Positions 26,338-35,677 are shown, counted from the stretch's first letter. The stretch is DNA of 64,000 bases from Paracoccaceae bacterium (GCA_016938875.1 JAFGTV010000001.1:1-64000); one strand, 5' to 3'. Program-made: numbers and translations. Notes: generated by a model not told the origin, from the sequence alone.

Positions 26338-27309
26338 ATGACCCAGACCAGAGATCACGGCGGCGATCTGTCCGCGGCCATCGCGCGTTTTGGCGGGCGG
26401 CCCGAGGGGTGGATCGACCTGTCCACCGGGATCAACCGCGTGCCCTACCCGCTGCCCCGGCTGGGGGCCGCCGACTGGCGTGACCTGCCGGGCGGCGCGG
26501 CGCAAGCCGGGCTGATCGCGGCGGCGCGGGGAGCCTATGGCACGGGCTGGCCGGTGCTGCCGCTCGCGGGCGCGCAGGCGGCGATCCAACTGCTGCCGGG
26601 GCTGGCGGCCCCGGGCCGGGCGCGGATCGTGGCGCCGACCTATAACGAATACGCCGCCGCCCTGACCGGCGCGGGCTGGCAGGTGGCCCAGGTCGCCGAT
26701 CCCGCCGCCCTGGCGGGGGCCGATCTGGGCGTCGTGGTCAATCCCAACAATCCCGACGGGCGTCGCACCCCGCCCGAGGCGTTGCGCGCGCTGGCGGGCG
26801 ATGTCGGGCTGCTGGTGGTGGACGAAAGCTTTGCCGATGCCGATCCGGGGGTGTCGCTGTTGCCCGGGGACTGCCCCGGCAATGTCATCGTGCTGCGCTC
26901 GTTCGGCAAGTTCTACGGGCTGGCGGGACTGCGGCTGGGCTTTGCCCTGGGGGCGCGGGCGCATCTGGACCGGATGGCGAGGCAGGCAGGACCATGGGCG
27001 GTGTCCGGCCCGGCGCTGGCGGTGGGGGCGGTGGCGCTGGCCGATACGGAATGGCGCGCGGCCTCTGTCGCGCGGCTGATGATCGACGGCGCGCGGATCG
27101 ACGCGCTGGCCGCGGGCGCGGGCTGGCAGGCGGTGGGGGGATGCGCGCTCTTCCGGCTTTATGATACGCCCGGCGCGACGGCGGCGCGCGACCGGCTGGC
27201 GCGGGCGCATATCTGGTCGCGCCTCTTTCCCTATTCCGACCGCTGGCTGCGGCTGGGCCTGCCCGGCACACCCGATGAATGGGCGCGCCTGGCCGCCGCG
27301 CTGGGCTAG
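26338..27309 (+). CDS. cobC: Threonine-phosphate decarboxylase CobC (PLP-dependent)
   Basis: A 323-residue fold-type I aminotransferase-like enzyme that decarboxylates L-threonine O-3-phosphate to (R)-1-amino-2-propanol phosphate. The start [14 protein letters not shown] and the segment [15 protein letters not shown] are typical of CobC. NPNNPDGR binds the cofactor, and Lys191 in [12 protein letters not shown] is the PLP Schiff-base lysine. It lies between cobD and the convergent cobQ; its TAG stop shares the palindromic CTAG with the cobQ stop. This gene and the PduX-like kinase supply the linker that CobD uses. Confidence 0.93.
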   Translation: MTQTRDHGGDLSAAIARFGGRPEGWIDLSTGINRVPYPLPRLGAADWRDLPGGAAQAGLIAAARGAYGTGWPVLPLAGAQAAIQLLPGLAAPGRARIVAPTYNEYAAALTGAGWQVAQVADPAALAGADLGVVVNPNNPDGRRTPPEALRALAGDVGLLVVDESFADADPGVSLLPGDCPGNVIVLRSFGKFYGLAGLRLGFALGARAHLDRMARQAGPWAVSGPALAVGAVALADTEWRAASVARLMIDGARIDALAAGAGWQAVGGCALFRLYDTPGATAARDRLARAHIWSRLFPYSDRWLRLGLPGTPDEWARLAAALG

Positions 27310-28763
27310 ACCCGGTCCGCCGCGGCGAAAAGCGCGTCAAGGTCCATGTGGGTTTCCAGGTGCCGGGCCAGCGCGTCCAGCGTCTGCTCTACGGCGGCGC
27401 CGTGCGACAGCGGCCCACCCGCCACGCCCAGGCCGGCCAGCCACGCCCGGCGAAAGCCATCCTCGCCGAACAGCCCGTGCAGATAGCTGCCCGCGATGCG
27501 GCCGCAGGCCGATACGGCCCCCTCGGGGCGCGCGCCGTCGACAAGGGCAAAGGGGCGGGTGCGATCCGGGCCGTCGGTCTGACCGATATGGATTTCATAG
27601 CCGTGCAGCGGGGTGCCGGTGGCGGCATGGGTCGCGGTGACACGGGTCAGGGTCTTTTGCGGGGCCATGGTGGTCTCGAGGTCGAGCAGGCCCAGCGCCT
27701 CGGTCTCTCCGGCGGGGCCCTCCAGGCCCTCGGGGTCGAGGATGCGTTTGCCCAGCATCTGATAGCCACCGCACAGCCCCAGCACCCGCCCGCCGCGCCG
27801 CAGATGGGCGGCAAGGTCCACGTCCCACCCCTGGTCGCGCAGGAACGCCAGGTCGCCCCGGGTCGATTTCGTGCCCGGCAGGATGACCAGGTCGGCATCC
27901 CCCGGCAGCGGACTGCCCGGCGGGATCATGCTGAGCCGCACGCCGGGTTCCAGTTTCAGCGGGTCCAGATCGTCGAAATTGGCGATACGTGACAGCATCG
28001 GGCAGGCGATGTGAAACCCGCCGCTGCCCTGTGGCCCGCCCAGATCGACCGCATCCTCGGCCGGCAGGCGGTGCGCGCCGTCGAACCACGGGATCACGCC
28101 GAAGCCGGGCCAGCCAGTGGTGCGCGCGATCAACGCATACCCGTCATCGAAAAGCCGCGGATCGCCCCGGAACTTGTTGATTGCAAAGCCACGGATCATC
28201 GCGGCGTCGGCGGGATCCAGCACCGCCTGGGTGCCGATGATCTGGGCGATCACGCCGCCCCGGTCTATATCGCCCACCAGCACGACGGGCACGCCAGCCG
28301 CCCGGGCAAAGCCCATATTGGCGATGTCGCCCTTGCGCAGGTTGACCTCGGCGGGACTGCCCGCGCCCTCGACCAGCACCAGGTCGACGGGGGCGGCCAG
28401 GCGGTGAAAGCTTTGCAGGACCGGGGCCATCAGGTTGGGCTTTTCGCCCGTATAGTCCCGCGCCAGCCAGTTGCCGCGCGCGCGGCCCTGCACCACGACC
28501 TGGGCGCCGGTATCGGTTTCGGGTTTCAGCAGCACGGGGTTCATGTCGGTCATCGGCTCCAGCCCGCAGGCCAGTGCCTGAAGCGCCTGGGCGCGGCCGA
28601 TCTCACCGCCATCGGCGGTGACGGCGGCGTTGTTGGACATGTTCTGCGGCTTGAACGGGGCGACGGTCATCCCGCGCGCCCGCGCCGCGCGGCACAGCCC
28701 CGCCACCAGCATCGACTTGCCGACATTCGACCCGGTGCCCTGGATCATCAGCGCGCGGGTCAT
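27306..28763 (-). CDS. cobQ: Cobyric acid synthase CobQ
   Basis: A 485-residue glutamine-dependent amidotransferase that amidates four carboxyl groups of adenosylcobyrinic acid diamide. The N-terminal half is a P-loop synthetase ([16 protein letters not shown], then [12 protein letters not shown]). The C-terminal half is a class I glutaminase with the cysteine in [11 protein letters not shown] and a His in GSYLHGLFG. Length is normal (about 480-490). The gene is convergent with cobC and divergent from cobT; 209 bases separate its start from cobT, where promoters for both directions must lie. No riboswitch is visible there. Confidence 0.95.
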   Translation of the reverse strand: MTRALMIQGTGSNVGKSMLVAGLCRAARARGMTVAPFKPQNMSNNAAVTADGGEIGRAQALQALACGLEPMTDMNPVLLKPETDTGAQVVVQGRARGNWLARDYTGEKPNLMAPVLQSFHRLAAPVDLVLVEGAGSPAEVNLRKGDIANMGFARAAGVPVVLVGDIDRGGVIAQIIGTQAVLDPADAAMIRGFAINKFRGDPRLFDDGYALIARTTGWPGFGVIPWFDGAHRLPAEDAVDLGGPQGSGGFHIACPMLSRIANFDDLDPLKLEPGVRLSMIPPGSPLPGDADLVILPGTKSTRGDLAFLRDQGWDVDLAAHLRRGGRVLGLCGGYQMLGKRILDPEGLEGPAGETEALGLLDLETTMAPQKTLTRVTATHAATGTPLHGYEIHIGQTDGPDRTRPFALVDGARPEGAVSACGRIAGSYLHGLFGEDGFRRAWLAGLGVAGGPLSHGAAVEQTLDALARHLETHMDLDALFAAADRV

Positions 28764-28972
28764 CGCCGCGCCCCGATCCGGCGGGTCGCGCGCGGGGCCA
28801 ATGCCGCGCCATGGCTATTTGAACCAGGAAGAGACGGGCCGGGCGGGCAAGAACGGCTGGGGCGCATGGGGTGTCCTGTTGGTGGCGCGGCGTTCGGTCC
28901 CGCGGGCTGATCGCGATTGATGCCCCGGCGGCGCGGCCCTAAGAAGAGCGCGCACATCATCCGGGAGTGGGC

Positions 28973-29980
28973 ATGACCCTAGGAACGACATTCGCCGCCG
29001 ATCTGCAACGCAAGATCGACATGAAAACGAAACCGCTGGGCGCGCTGGGCCGGATCGAGGAATTGGCCGCGCAGATCGCCACGTTGCAGGGCACGCTCAG
29101 CCCGCGCATGGCATCGTGCCAGGTGACGATCTTTGCCGCCGATCACGGCATCGCGGCCGAGGGCGTATCGGCCTTTCCCCAGGAGGTGACGCGCCAGATG
29201 GTGCTGAATTTCCTGGGCGGCGGGGCCGCGGCCAACGTGTTCGCCGCCAGTGTGGGGGCCGATCTGCGGGTCGTGGATGCCGGTGTGGCGGGCGACCCCT
29301 TTGGGATGCCGGGACTGATCGAGCGGCGGATCGGGGCGGGCACGGCCAGCTTTCTGACCGGCCCGGCGATGACGGCGGATCAATGTGCCGCGGCCCTGCA
29401 GGCCGGGCGCGCGCTGGGCGCCGATGGCGATTGGGACGCGGTGGCCTTTGGCGAGATGGGGATCGCCAACACCGCCACCGCCGCGGCGCTGGGACACAAG
29501 TTGACCGGCATCGGTCTGGACGTGCTGGTCGGGCGCGGCACCGGGTTGGACGATGCCGGGGTGGCGCATAAACGCGCGGTGCTGGAACGCGCGGCGGCGC
29601 GCACCGGCGATCTGTCCCCCCAGGCCGCCCTGGCCGAGTATGGCGGGTTCGAGATCGCGATGATGGCCGGGGCGATGCTGGGCGCCGCCGCGGCCCGCCG
29701 GGTGGTGATCGTGGACGGGTTCATCGCCACGGCGGCGGCGCTGGCGGCGGTGCGGATGGTGCCCGAGGCACGCGCGGCGATGGTCTTTGCCCATCGCTCG
29801 CAAGAGCAGGGGCATGGCGCGCTGTTGGATGCGTTGGATGCGCGGGCGCTGTTGGACCTGGGGCTGCGGCTGGGCGAGGGGACCGGTGCGTTGCTGGCCT
29901 GGCCCTTGTTGAAGGCGGCGGCGGATATGTTGAACCGCATGGCCAGCTTCGACGAGGCCGGGGTGGACGGCCCGGCATGA
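28973..29980 (+). CDS. cobT: Nicotinate-nucleotide:dimethylbenzimidazole phosphoribosyltransferase
   Basis: A 335-residue enzyme that makes alpha-ribazole phosphate for the lower loop of cobalamin. Signature segments include KTKPLGALGRIEELA at the start, FAADHGIAAEG near residue 58, FGEMGIANTATAAAL near 160, and LGEGTGALLAWPLL near the end with the catalytic Glu302. The ATG at 28973 follows a GGGAG site; a GTG six bases earlier is less likely. It overlaps cobS by four bases. In the aerobic literature it is also called CobU. Confidence 0.95.
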   Translation: MTLGTTFAADLQRKIDMKTKPLGALGRIEELAAQIATLQGTLSPRMASCQVTIFAADHGIAAEGVSAFPQEVTRQMVLNFLGGGAAANVFAASVGADLRVVDAGVAGDPFGMPGLIERRIGAGTASFLTGPAMTADQCAAALQAGRALGADGDWDAVAFGEMGIANTATAAALGHKLTGIGLDVLVGRGTGLDDAGVAHKRAVLERAAARTGDLSPQAALAEYGGFEIAMMAGAMLGAAAARRVVIVDGFIATAAALAAVRMVPEARAAMVFAHRSQEQGHGALLDALDARALLDLGLRLGEGTGALLAWPLLKAAADMLNRMASFDEAGVDGPA

Positions 29981-30738
29981 GCGGGGCGCGCCGGGCAGAG
30001 GCGGCGCTGGCGCTGCAATTCCTGACCCGGCTGCCGCTGGGTCGCGGCGCGCCCTATTCGCCCGAGGCGATGGCCCGCGCCGTGGCCTGGTTCCCGGCCG
30101 TGGGACTGGTCACGGGCGGGCTGGCCGCGGCGGTGTTCTGGGCCGGATGGGCGATGTTTTCCGCACCGGTCGGCGCGATCCTGGCACTGCTTGCCGGCGT
30201 TCTGGTCACCGGCGGTCTGCACGAGGACGGGTTGGCCGATCTGGCCGACGGGCTGGGCGGCGGGGCGACCCGCGCGCGCGCGTTGGAGATCATGCGCGAC
30301 AGCCGGATCGGCAGCTATGGTGCGCTGGCGCTGGGCTTGGGCCTGGCGCTGAAGGCGGCGGCGCTGGCGGGCATGGGGCCGGGCGCGGCGCTGGGCGCGC
30401 TGGTCGGGGCGCACGTGCTGGGGCGCTATGCGATGGTCTGGCTGATGGGCGCGCTGCCCTATGCGCGAACCGACGGGGCCGCCGGGTTCGCGCGACCGGG
30501 ACTGGACGCGGGCGGTCGGCGGCTGGCGCTGGGCACTGCGCTGGCGGCGCTGGCGGGCATCTGGATCTTGGCCGGGATCGGGGCGGCGCTGGTGGCGGCG
30601 CTGTGGGTGGCGGTGTGCGGGCGGGTATTTGCCGGCTATCTGCACCGCCGGCTGGGCGGCTATACCGGGGACGCGCTGGGCGCGTTGGAACAGCTGATCG
30701 AGGCCGGGGTATTGCTGTGCGTGCTGGCATGGGTCTGA
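29977..30738 (+). CDS. cobS: Adenosylcobinamide-GDP ribazoletransferase CobS
   Basis: A 253-residue integral membrane enzyme that joins adenosylcobinamide-GDP and alpha-ribazole. It has the family start ALALQFLTRLPLG, the acidic motif GGLHEDGLADLADGLGGG near residue 78, and EIMRDSRIGSYGALAL near 106. About six hydrophobic segments follow. The overlap with cobT at the start and with the phosphatase gene at the end indicates a tightly coupled three-gene unit for lower-loop assembly. Also known as CobV. Confidence 0.94.
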   Translation: MSGARRAEAALALQFLTRLPLGRGAPYSPEAMARAVAWFPAVGLVTGGLAAAVFWAGWAMFSAPVGAILALLAGVLVTGGLHEDGLADLADGLGGGATRARALEIMRDSRIGSYGALALGLGLALKAAALAGMGPGAALGALVGAHVLGRYAMVWLMGALPYARTDGAAGFARPGLDAGGRRLALGTALAALAGIWILAGIGAALVAALWVAVCGRVFAGYLHRRLGGYTGDALGALEQLIEAGVLLCVLAWV

Positions 30739-31262
30739 CCCTGCTGCGCCACACCACGCCCCAGGTCGCCCCGGGCACCTGCTACGGGCGCCGTGATCTG
30801 CCGCTGGCGTCCAGTTTCGCGGCCGAGGCCGAGGCGGTTCTGACCGATCTGCCCGACACGGCGCGGATCGTCAGCAGTCCGGCCCTGCGGTGTCATCGGT
30901 TGGCCGCGTGGATCGGCGCCGCGCGTGGGCTGACGCCGCAGGTTGACCCCCGGCTGGCCGAGATGGATTTCGGCACGTGGGAGGGGCAGCCATGGGACGC
31001 GGTGCCGCGCGCGGGGCTGGATGCTTGGGCCCGGGATTTCATGCAGGCCCGCCCCCATGGCGGCGAGAGCGTGGCGATGCTGGTGGCGCGGGTGCGCCCG
31101 GCGCTGGCCGATCTGCGCGGTGCAGCCACGGTGCTGGCGGTGACCCATGCGGGGGTGATCCGCGCGGCGCTGGCGCTGGCGGGGCGGGCGGATCCCTGGC
31201 AGGCAAAGGTCGGGTTCGGGCAAACCGTGACGCTGGAGTGGGACGAGATCGCGGCGCTGTGA
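30729..31262 (+). CDS. Histidine phosphatase, probable alpha-ribazole phosphatase
   Basis: A 177-residue phosphoglycerate-mutase-like phosphatase with the catalytic LLRHTTP motif at residues 5-11, a second basic site SSPALRCHR near 49, the Glu/Asp region EMDFGTWEG near 77, and the second His in VTHAGV. Members next to cobT and cobS remove phosphate from alpha-ribazole phosphate or cobalamin phosphate (Salmonella CobC). The start overlaps cobS by ten bases. The P residue after RHT is a common family variant. Function from context; other phosphomonoester substrates are possible. Confidence 0.82.
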   Translation: MGLTLLRHTTPQVAPGTCYGRRDLPLASSFAAEAEAVLTDLPDTARIVSSPALRCHRLAAWIGAARGLTPQVDPRLAEMDFGTWEGQPWDAVPRAGLDAWARDFMQARPHGGESVAMLVARVRPALADLRGAATVLAVTHAGVIRAALALAGRADPWQAKVGFGQTVTLEWDEIAAL

Positions 31263-31275
31263 CGGGCGCGCGGTT

Positions 31276-31953
31276 TCAGATGGCGGACAGCCGGGGCGCG
31301 GCACGCCCCGGTCCGGCCAGCCAGTCGGCCACGCCCTGGGACACCGCGCCATGCACGGCGCGCCCGACCGCCTCGCCGATCTCGGTGTGCAGGCCGCAAT
31401 AGGCGTTTTGCCCGGGCGGGCTGGCGATTGCGATGCAGTCGGTTCCGGTCCCGGTCGCGCGCCCGGTGCTCAGGTCCAGGCCGGCCTCGATCACCGCGGT
31501 GGTGCGGGCCTGTGTGGCGATGCTGGCGGCCTCGATCAGCGCGGGGTCGGTCAGGCCGGGCGTGAGGCGCACCAGCAGGTTGATCGTGCCCCAGCCGGTC
31601 ATCGGATCGCTGCGCCGCGCCCCCACCCGTTCGGCATTCGACAGCCCCACGGTGGCCAGGCACGTGGCCTGCGCGGTCCCGACATGGGCGGTGTGGCGGG
31701 TGGCGGCGTCCAGGCTGCGCGAGGTCAGCATGGTCACGGCATCGGCGGCACCGCGGGCCTGCAACGCGGCGGCCAGCCAGGTGGGCACGTCCAGATCGGG
31801 GGTCAGGTCGGCATCGCGCACCTCGCGCCAGGCGACGCGGCGGGCGGTGCACAGTCCGGGCCGGTGGGTGGCCCAGCTGAGCACCCGGTGCGGCGCGCCC
31901 AGGTCGGCGATCAGCCAGGGGCCGTCGCGGGTCAGGCGCAGTTGCTCACTCAT
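31276..31953 (-). CDS. cbiZ: Adenosylcobinamide amidohydrolase CbiZ
   Basis: A 225-residue protein matching CbiZ, which cleaves the aminopropanol from adenosylcobinamide to give adenosylcobyric acid so imported corrinoids can be remodelled. The segments VLSWATHRPGLCTA, MLTSRSLDAA, and ATVGLSNAERVG are family-like. The C-terminal part holds TGTGTDCIAIA. The start at 31953 overlaps the btuF stop. It is the last gene of the riboswitch-controlled btuB-btuF-cbiZ operon, and its presence implies salvage of foreign corrinoids. It runs convergent to the phosphatase gene. Confidence 0.85.
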   Translation of the reverse strand: MSEQLRLTRDGPWLIADLGAPHRVLSWATHRPGLCTARRVAWREVRDADLTPDLDVPTWLAAALQARGAADAVTMLTSRSLDAATRHTAHVGTAQATCLATVGLSNAERVGARRSDPMTGWGTINLLVRLTPGLTDPALIEAASIATQARTTAVIEAGLDLSTGRATGTGTDCIAIASPPGQNAYCGLHTEIGEAVGRAVHGAVSQGVADWLAGPGRAAPRLSAI

Positions 31954-32782
31954 CGCCGGAAAGGGTGCGGCGGCGGGCATCCATCCGGGCCACGGCACGC
32001 AGCACATGGGGCGTGCCGCAGACCCAGTCGGGCCCGCTGAACATCGGGACGGCGGCGGCGCGGGTGGCGCGCAGGGCGGGGTGGGCCATGACCTCTTCGG
32101 CGCGCGAGGTCGCGGGATAGGGGCGTGACACGATCAGCAGGTCGGGATCGGCCATCACCAGCTGTTCCAGCGCCAGCCGCCCACCGCCGCTTTTGCCCAG
32201 GCGCGCGGACAGGTTGGCAAAGCCCGCGTGGGTCAGGATGTCGTCCGACAGCGTTCCGGCGCCCTGGGTATAGCCGTTGGCGTAAAAGAACGCGGCCTCG
32301 GGGCGCATCGTGTCATCGCCGCCCAGCCGGGCAAGGTTGGCCTCGAACTCTGCGATCAGCGCCTCGGCGCGGGCCTCGCGGCCCAGCGCCTGGCCCATCT
32401 GGCGCAGCCGGTCGGGCACCTCGTCCAGGCGGCGGGTCAGATCGAACCGTTCGACGCGGACCCCCAGCCGACGCAGCATGTCCACCGTGGCGGGATCGGA
32501 AAACCGGCCCGCCAGCACCAGGTCGGGCCGCATCAGGAAAATCTCTTCGGCCTGGCCAGAGTTCAGCGGATAGCCCCGTGCGGCCTCCGGCATGGCCGAA
32601 CTCATCGGATCGGCACCCAGCTTGCTGACCGACACGATCTGGCCCGGATCGGCGACCAGCAGGGCCAGCTGATCGGTGCACAGGTTCATCGAGACGACCC
32701 GAGAGGGCCCCTCGGCCATGGCAGGCGCCGCCCCGGACAACACCAGGGCGGCGACCAGCGATATCAGCCTAGAACGACGCAC
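31946..32782 (-). CDS. btuF: Cobalamin-type periplasmic binding protein BtuF
   Basis: A 278-residue helical-backbone metal-receptor-family protein. A GTG start at 32782 gives a Sec signal (RRSRLISLVAALVLSGAAPAMA) followed by SRVVSMNLCTDQLALL, typical of BtuF-like proteins. The frame stays open farther upstream inside btuB but is not signal-like. It overlaps the btuB stop by 14 bases and the cbiZ start by 8. It should bind cobalamin or cobinamide and pass it to a BtuCD permease, which is not in the window. Substrate rests on the operon and riboswitch. Confidence 0.82.
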   Translation of the reverse strand: MRRSRLISLVAALVLSGAAPAMAEGPSRVVSMNLCTDQLALLVADPGQIVSVSKLGADPMSSAMPEAARGYPLNSGQAEEIFLMRPDLVLAGRFSDPATVDMLRRLGVRVERFDLTRRLDEVPDRLRQMGQALGREARAEALIAEFEANLARLGGDDTMRPEAAFFYANGYTQGAGTLSDDILTHAGFANLSARLGKSGGGRLALEQLVMADPDLLIVSRPYPATSRAEEVMAHPALRATRAAAVPMFSGPDWVCGTPHVLRAVARMDARRRTLSGDE

Positions 32783-34568
32783 GCAGCCCCACGTAAAGCG
32801 CGCGGCCAGAGGCGTTATAGCCCCTGAGCGGTTCATACTCTTCGTCCAGCAGGTTCTCGACACGCAGATAGCCCTGCGCCCGGTCGGTGAAGTCATAGCT
32901 GACCCCGGCATTGACCAGCGTATAGTCATCCAGCGCGTCGACGGTGGGATAGGTGGTGTAATCCACCTGGCCGGTGACGCGCTGCACCGACATTTGCCCC
33001 TTCAGCCGGTCCGAAAGCGTGGCCTCGACCCCGACGATCAGGTCGTTGCGCGGCACCCGCAAGGCGCGTCCGCCAGGATTGGTCGCGTCCGTGTAGGTAT
33101 AGTTGCCGAACACCGCCAAGGTGTCGGACAGCGCATACCGGCCCGACAGTTCGATCCCCGAGCTGCGCGTGGTCCCGGGCACCTGGTTATAGGCGGACAG
33201 GCCGAAATCATAGTCGATCAGATCGTCGATCTCGGCGTAGAACACGGTCGCCTTGGCAAAGCTGCCGTTGTCATAGCGTTTCTCGATGCCGATCTCGGCG
33301 CTGCGGCTGGTCTCCGGCGATAGGGTCGGGGTGCCAAAAGGGCCGAACCGTTCATAAAGCGAGGGCGCGCGGTATCCGGTGCCCAGCACGGCGCGCAGGA
33401 TCAGGTCGTCGCGCATCCGCCAGGCCAGTGCGCCGCGACCCGACAACTGGTTGTCGAAATCCGAATAGGCGTCATAGCGCAGCGAGAACGACAGATCGAT
33501 CGCGTCCGAGGCGGCGTATTGCACCTCGCTGAACACCGCGCTGCTGTCGGCGCTGATGCGGGTGCCATCCAGGGTTGCCTTTTCCTCGCTCCACTCGGCG
33601 CCAAAGGCCAGCTTTGCCGCCGTGCCCAGGTCGGTCGTGCCGAGATAGTCCACCTTGGTGCGGTCGCCCTGGAACTTCCGGGTAAAGCCGCCCGCGTCAA
33701 AGCGGTTCGTCTGGACCCGCGAGACGGCGAATTCATGCTCCACCGCGCCGGTGGTGAATTGCGCAAAGGCGCGCAGCCCCTTGCGGGTCTCGTCGAGCGA
33801 GCCGGTGGGATCGGTGGCCGAGCGGTCGAAATCCGAGGTGCCGTCGGAATAAAGCGCCGAAAAGCCCAGCCGCAGGGTGTCGGTCACGTCATAGGCGGCA
33901 TAAAGCGTCAGCAGATCCTGCTCGAACCCGTCATCCTCGGTGTCGGTGTTGCGTGCCGAAAACCCGTCGGTCGTGACATGGGAATAGCTCAGCGCGATTT
34001 CGCCGCGCTCGCTCATCTGGCCCAGGTTCAGCGTGCCCGAAGAGGTGCCATAGCTGCCCACCTCGACGCTGGCGGCGCCGGAAAAGCCCAGGGTTTCGGG
34101 GCGCCAGGTGGTGATATCGACCACGCCGGCAATCGCGCTGGAACCGTAAAGCGCCGATTGCGCCCCCTTGAGAACCTCGATCCGGTCCGGCAGGCCCGCG
34201 GTCAGCGTGCCAAAGTTGAACGCGGTCTGGGTCGAGGAGGGATCGCTGATATCCATCCCGTCGATGCGCACCCCGATATAGCTGCCCCCAAGCCCGCGCA
34301 GCCGCAGCGTCGAGGTGGTCCCGAGCCCACCGTTCGAGGTTAGCGATACACCCGGCAGACGCGCCAGGGTCTGGCCGACATCCTGCCCGCCCTCGGCGAT
34401 CTCGTCCTGGTCCAGGGTTTCGACGGTGGCGCCGGTGCGGTTGACCTCGACCGGGATCAGCCCGGCAGAGGCAACGATCTCGTCCAGCATCAAGGCGTCT
34501 TGCGCAAGCGCGGGCAGCGGCGCGAGGGCGCACAGCCCCAGGCCAAGTGTCAGGGTGTTCTTCTTCAT
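32769..34568 (-). CDS. btuB: TonB-dependent vitamin B12 receptor BtuB
   Basis: A 599-residue outer-membrane receptor with a signal peptide (MKKNTLTLGLGLCALAPLPALAQ cut after Ala) and a TonB box-like region near DEIVASAG. The plug domain (about residues 35-150) contains LRLRGLGGSYIGVRIDGMDI and GAQSALYGSSAIAGVV. A 22-strand barrel follows, ending in the aromatic F that marks outer-membrane proteins, with the LDEEYEPLRGYNASGR signature just before. It is the first gene of the operon behind the cobalamin riboswitch, so it should be shut off when B12 is plentiful. Confidence 0.93.
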   Translation of the reverse strand: MKKNTLTLGLGLCALAPLPALAQDALMLDEIVASAGLIPVEVNRTGATVETLDQDEIAEGGQDVGQTLARLPGVSLTSNGGLGTTSTLRLRGLGGSYIGVRIDGMDISDPSSTQTAFNFGTLTAGLPDRIEVLKGAQSALYGSSAIAGVVDITTWRPETLGFSGAASVEVGSYGTSSGTLNLGQMSERGEIALSYSHVTTDGFSARNTDTEDDGFEQDLLTLYAAYDVTDTLRLGFSALYSDGTSDFDRSATDPTGSLDETRKGLRAFAQFTTGAVEHEFAVSRVQTNRFDAGGFTRKFQGDRTKVDYLGTTDLGTAAKLAFGAEWSEEKATLDGTRISADSSAVFSEVQYAASDAIDLSFSLRYDAYSDFDNQLSGRGALAWRMRDDLILRAVLGTGYRAPSLYERFGPFGTPTLSPETSRSAEIGIEKRYDNGSFAKATVFYAEIDDLIDYDFGLSAYNQVPGTTRSSGIELSGRYALSDTLAVFGNYTYTDATNPGGRALRVPRNDLIVGVEATLSDRLKGQMSVQRVTGQVDYTTYPTVDALDDYTLVNAGVSYDFTDRAQGYLRVENLLDEEYEPLRGYNASGRALYVGLRASF

Positions 34569-34647
34569 GTTCGTCCCGTTTCCGTTCCGGTGACCGCCAG
34601 TGTCCGGCGGACCGGTCTTTTGATGTTATCCGTGGAAAGGAGACCCC

Positions 34648-34679
34648 TTCCGCAGACGGTGAACATCACCACTGCGGAA
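34648..34679 (-). promoter_or_regulatory. Nested hairpin between riboswitch and btuB
   Basis: TTCCGCAG and CTGCGGAA form a perfect eight-base outer stem, with GGTGA/TCACC forming an inner five-base stem. It lies about 45 bases downstream of the aptamer and about 80 before the btuB start, so it may be the expression platform. There is no U-run, so it is not a classic intrinsic terminator. Confidence 0.45.
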
Positions 34680-34721
34680 CCGTCCGCCGCCCGCGCCACT
34701 CCCCGTGACTGGGCTGGGTGA

Positions 34722-34910
34722 TCGTCCTGGCAGGTCTCCTGGCTTGCGGGTCGTCGCTTGGCTGGCCTTCCCGGGCAGGTGCCCAGTGGCATAGTCAGCC
34801 TCGCTCGCCGCTTACAGTTGCGGGGGCAGCCACGGAGTTGGCCTTTCGGCCGCACCGCGTTCCCTTTTCATCACCCGTCACCCCCTGGGGGGAAACGGCT
34901 GAACCAAGAC
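34722..34910 (-). ncRNA. Cobalamin riboswitch upstream of btuB
   Basis: On the minus strand the conserved core elements appear in the right order: GATGAAAAGGGAA, then CGGTG, CCGAAAGGCC, CTGCCCCCGCAACTGTAAGC, GCCACTGGGC, the GGGAAGGCCAGCC segment and finally the B12 box AGCCAGGAGACCTGCC. This is a textbook adenosylcobalamin aptamer. It controls btuB-btuF-cbiZ in cis: ligand binding should reduce expression. Ends are approximate to about ten bases. Confidence 0.95.
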
Positions 34911-34916
34911 GCGATG

Positions 34917-34945
34917 GGCGTAGTCCCGCCCCGTGCCCCTGTCAA
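34917..34945 (-). promoter_or_regulatory. Predicted promoter for the btuB leader
   Basis: A perfect -35 TTGACA (34945-34940) is followed after 17 bases by TACGCC (34922-34917), a weak -10. Transcription would begin near 34910, right at the 5' edge of the riboswitch aptamer, which supports the call. Confidence 0.5.
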
Positions 34946-34996
34946 GCGGCGCGGTGGGAAAACGATTGATCCGGGACGGGTGGTGGCCGGGCGCGG

Positions 34997-35677
34997 CTAG
35001 GCGGTCCAGCACAGCACATGGGTGCAGCGCGTGGCGCGCAACAGGGCGACCAACGCGGCGCCGTCCGGCGCCATCTGCGTGAACAGCACGCTTCCCGGTC
35101 CCAACCGTCCCAGCACCGCCAGCAACGCGGGATCGGTGCCAGATGCGAGGCCGGGCGCGGTATCGGGCGGCGTGTCGGGTTGGGCCAGCACACGCAGCGG
35201 TCGCGCGGCGTGACTGGCCGCGACATCGGCCGCCCGTCGCAATGGCGCGGCGGCAGGCGTTTGCGGGGCCGATAGCAGGACGATGTCGCGAATCGGGCTG
35301 CGCAGTGGTCCCGCGGCCACCACCAGCAGATCACCGGGTTCGGCCAGATCGGCCAGCGCCCCGGCCAACGATCCGCCCAGGCGGGCAAAACGCCAGCCCA
35401 GGGCGGCGCGGGTGGCGGCCTGTTGCAGCCCGTGCTGGAACCGGGCGGCGTCGCGGGCCAGGGCGGCGCGCATATCTGCGGCGGGGGGCGGTGCCACGCT
35501 CTGCCCGCCGGGGGCGATGATCTGCGCGCCATGGGCAGAGCTCAGCGCCAAGACCTCGGCATCGTCGATCATCAGGCCCAGCAGTTCCGCCCCCGCATCG
35601 ACGGCCAGGGCGGTGGCCAGCGCCAGGCTTGCCTCGGCCTCGGCAAAGCTGGTGGCGCCCAGGATCACCCGTGTCAT
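34997..35677 (-). CDS. Unrecognised Usp-like protein
   Basis: A 226-residue protein whose first part (MTRVILGATSFAEAEASLALATALA, then a central GLMIDDAEVLAL) has the beta-alpha layout of universal stress proteins but lacks a clear ATP-binding G-2X-G-9X-G motif. No signal peptide or membrane helix is seen. It contains many Ala and Pro residues and ends CTHVLCWTA. It overlaps the Lon-like protease gene by four bases (ATGA), so the two are translated together, and it may be an accessory or adaptor to that protein. Function unknown. Confidence 0.65.
   Translation of the reverse strand: MTRVILGATSFAEAEASLALATALAVDAGAELLGLMIDDAEVLALSSAHGAQIIAPGGQSVAPPPAADMRAALARDAARFQHGLQQAATRAALGWRFARLGGSLAGALADLAEPGDLLVVAAGPLRSPIRDIVLLSAPQTPAAAPLRRAADVAASHAARPLRVLAQPDTPPDTAPGLASGTDPALLAVLGRLGPGSVLFTQMAPDGAALVALLRATRCTHVLCWTA

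Noticed and set aside
24346-27210. Long antisense frames over the pduX-cobD-cobC genes
   Set aside because: Arg/Pro/Gln-rich shadows of well-identified cobalamin genes.
28764-28972. Possible cobalamin riboswitch before cobT or cobQ
   Set aside because: The region lacks the B12 box and the conserved GCAACTG-type core that are plain before btuB.
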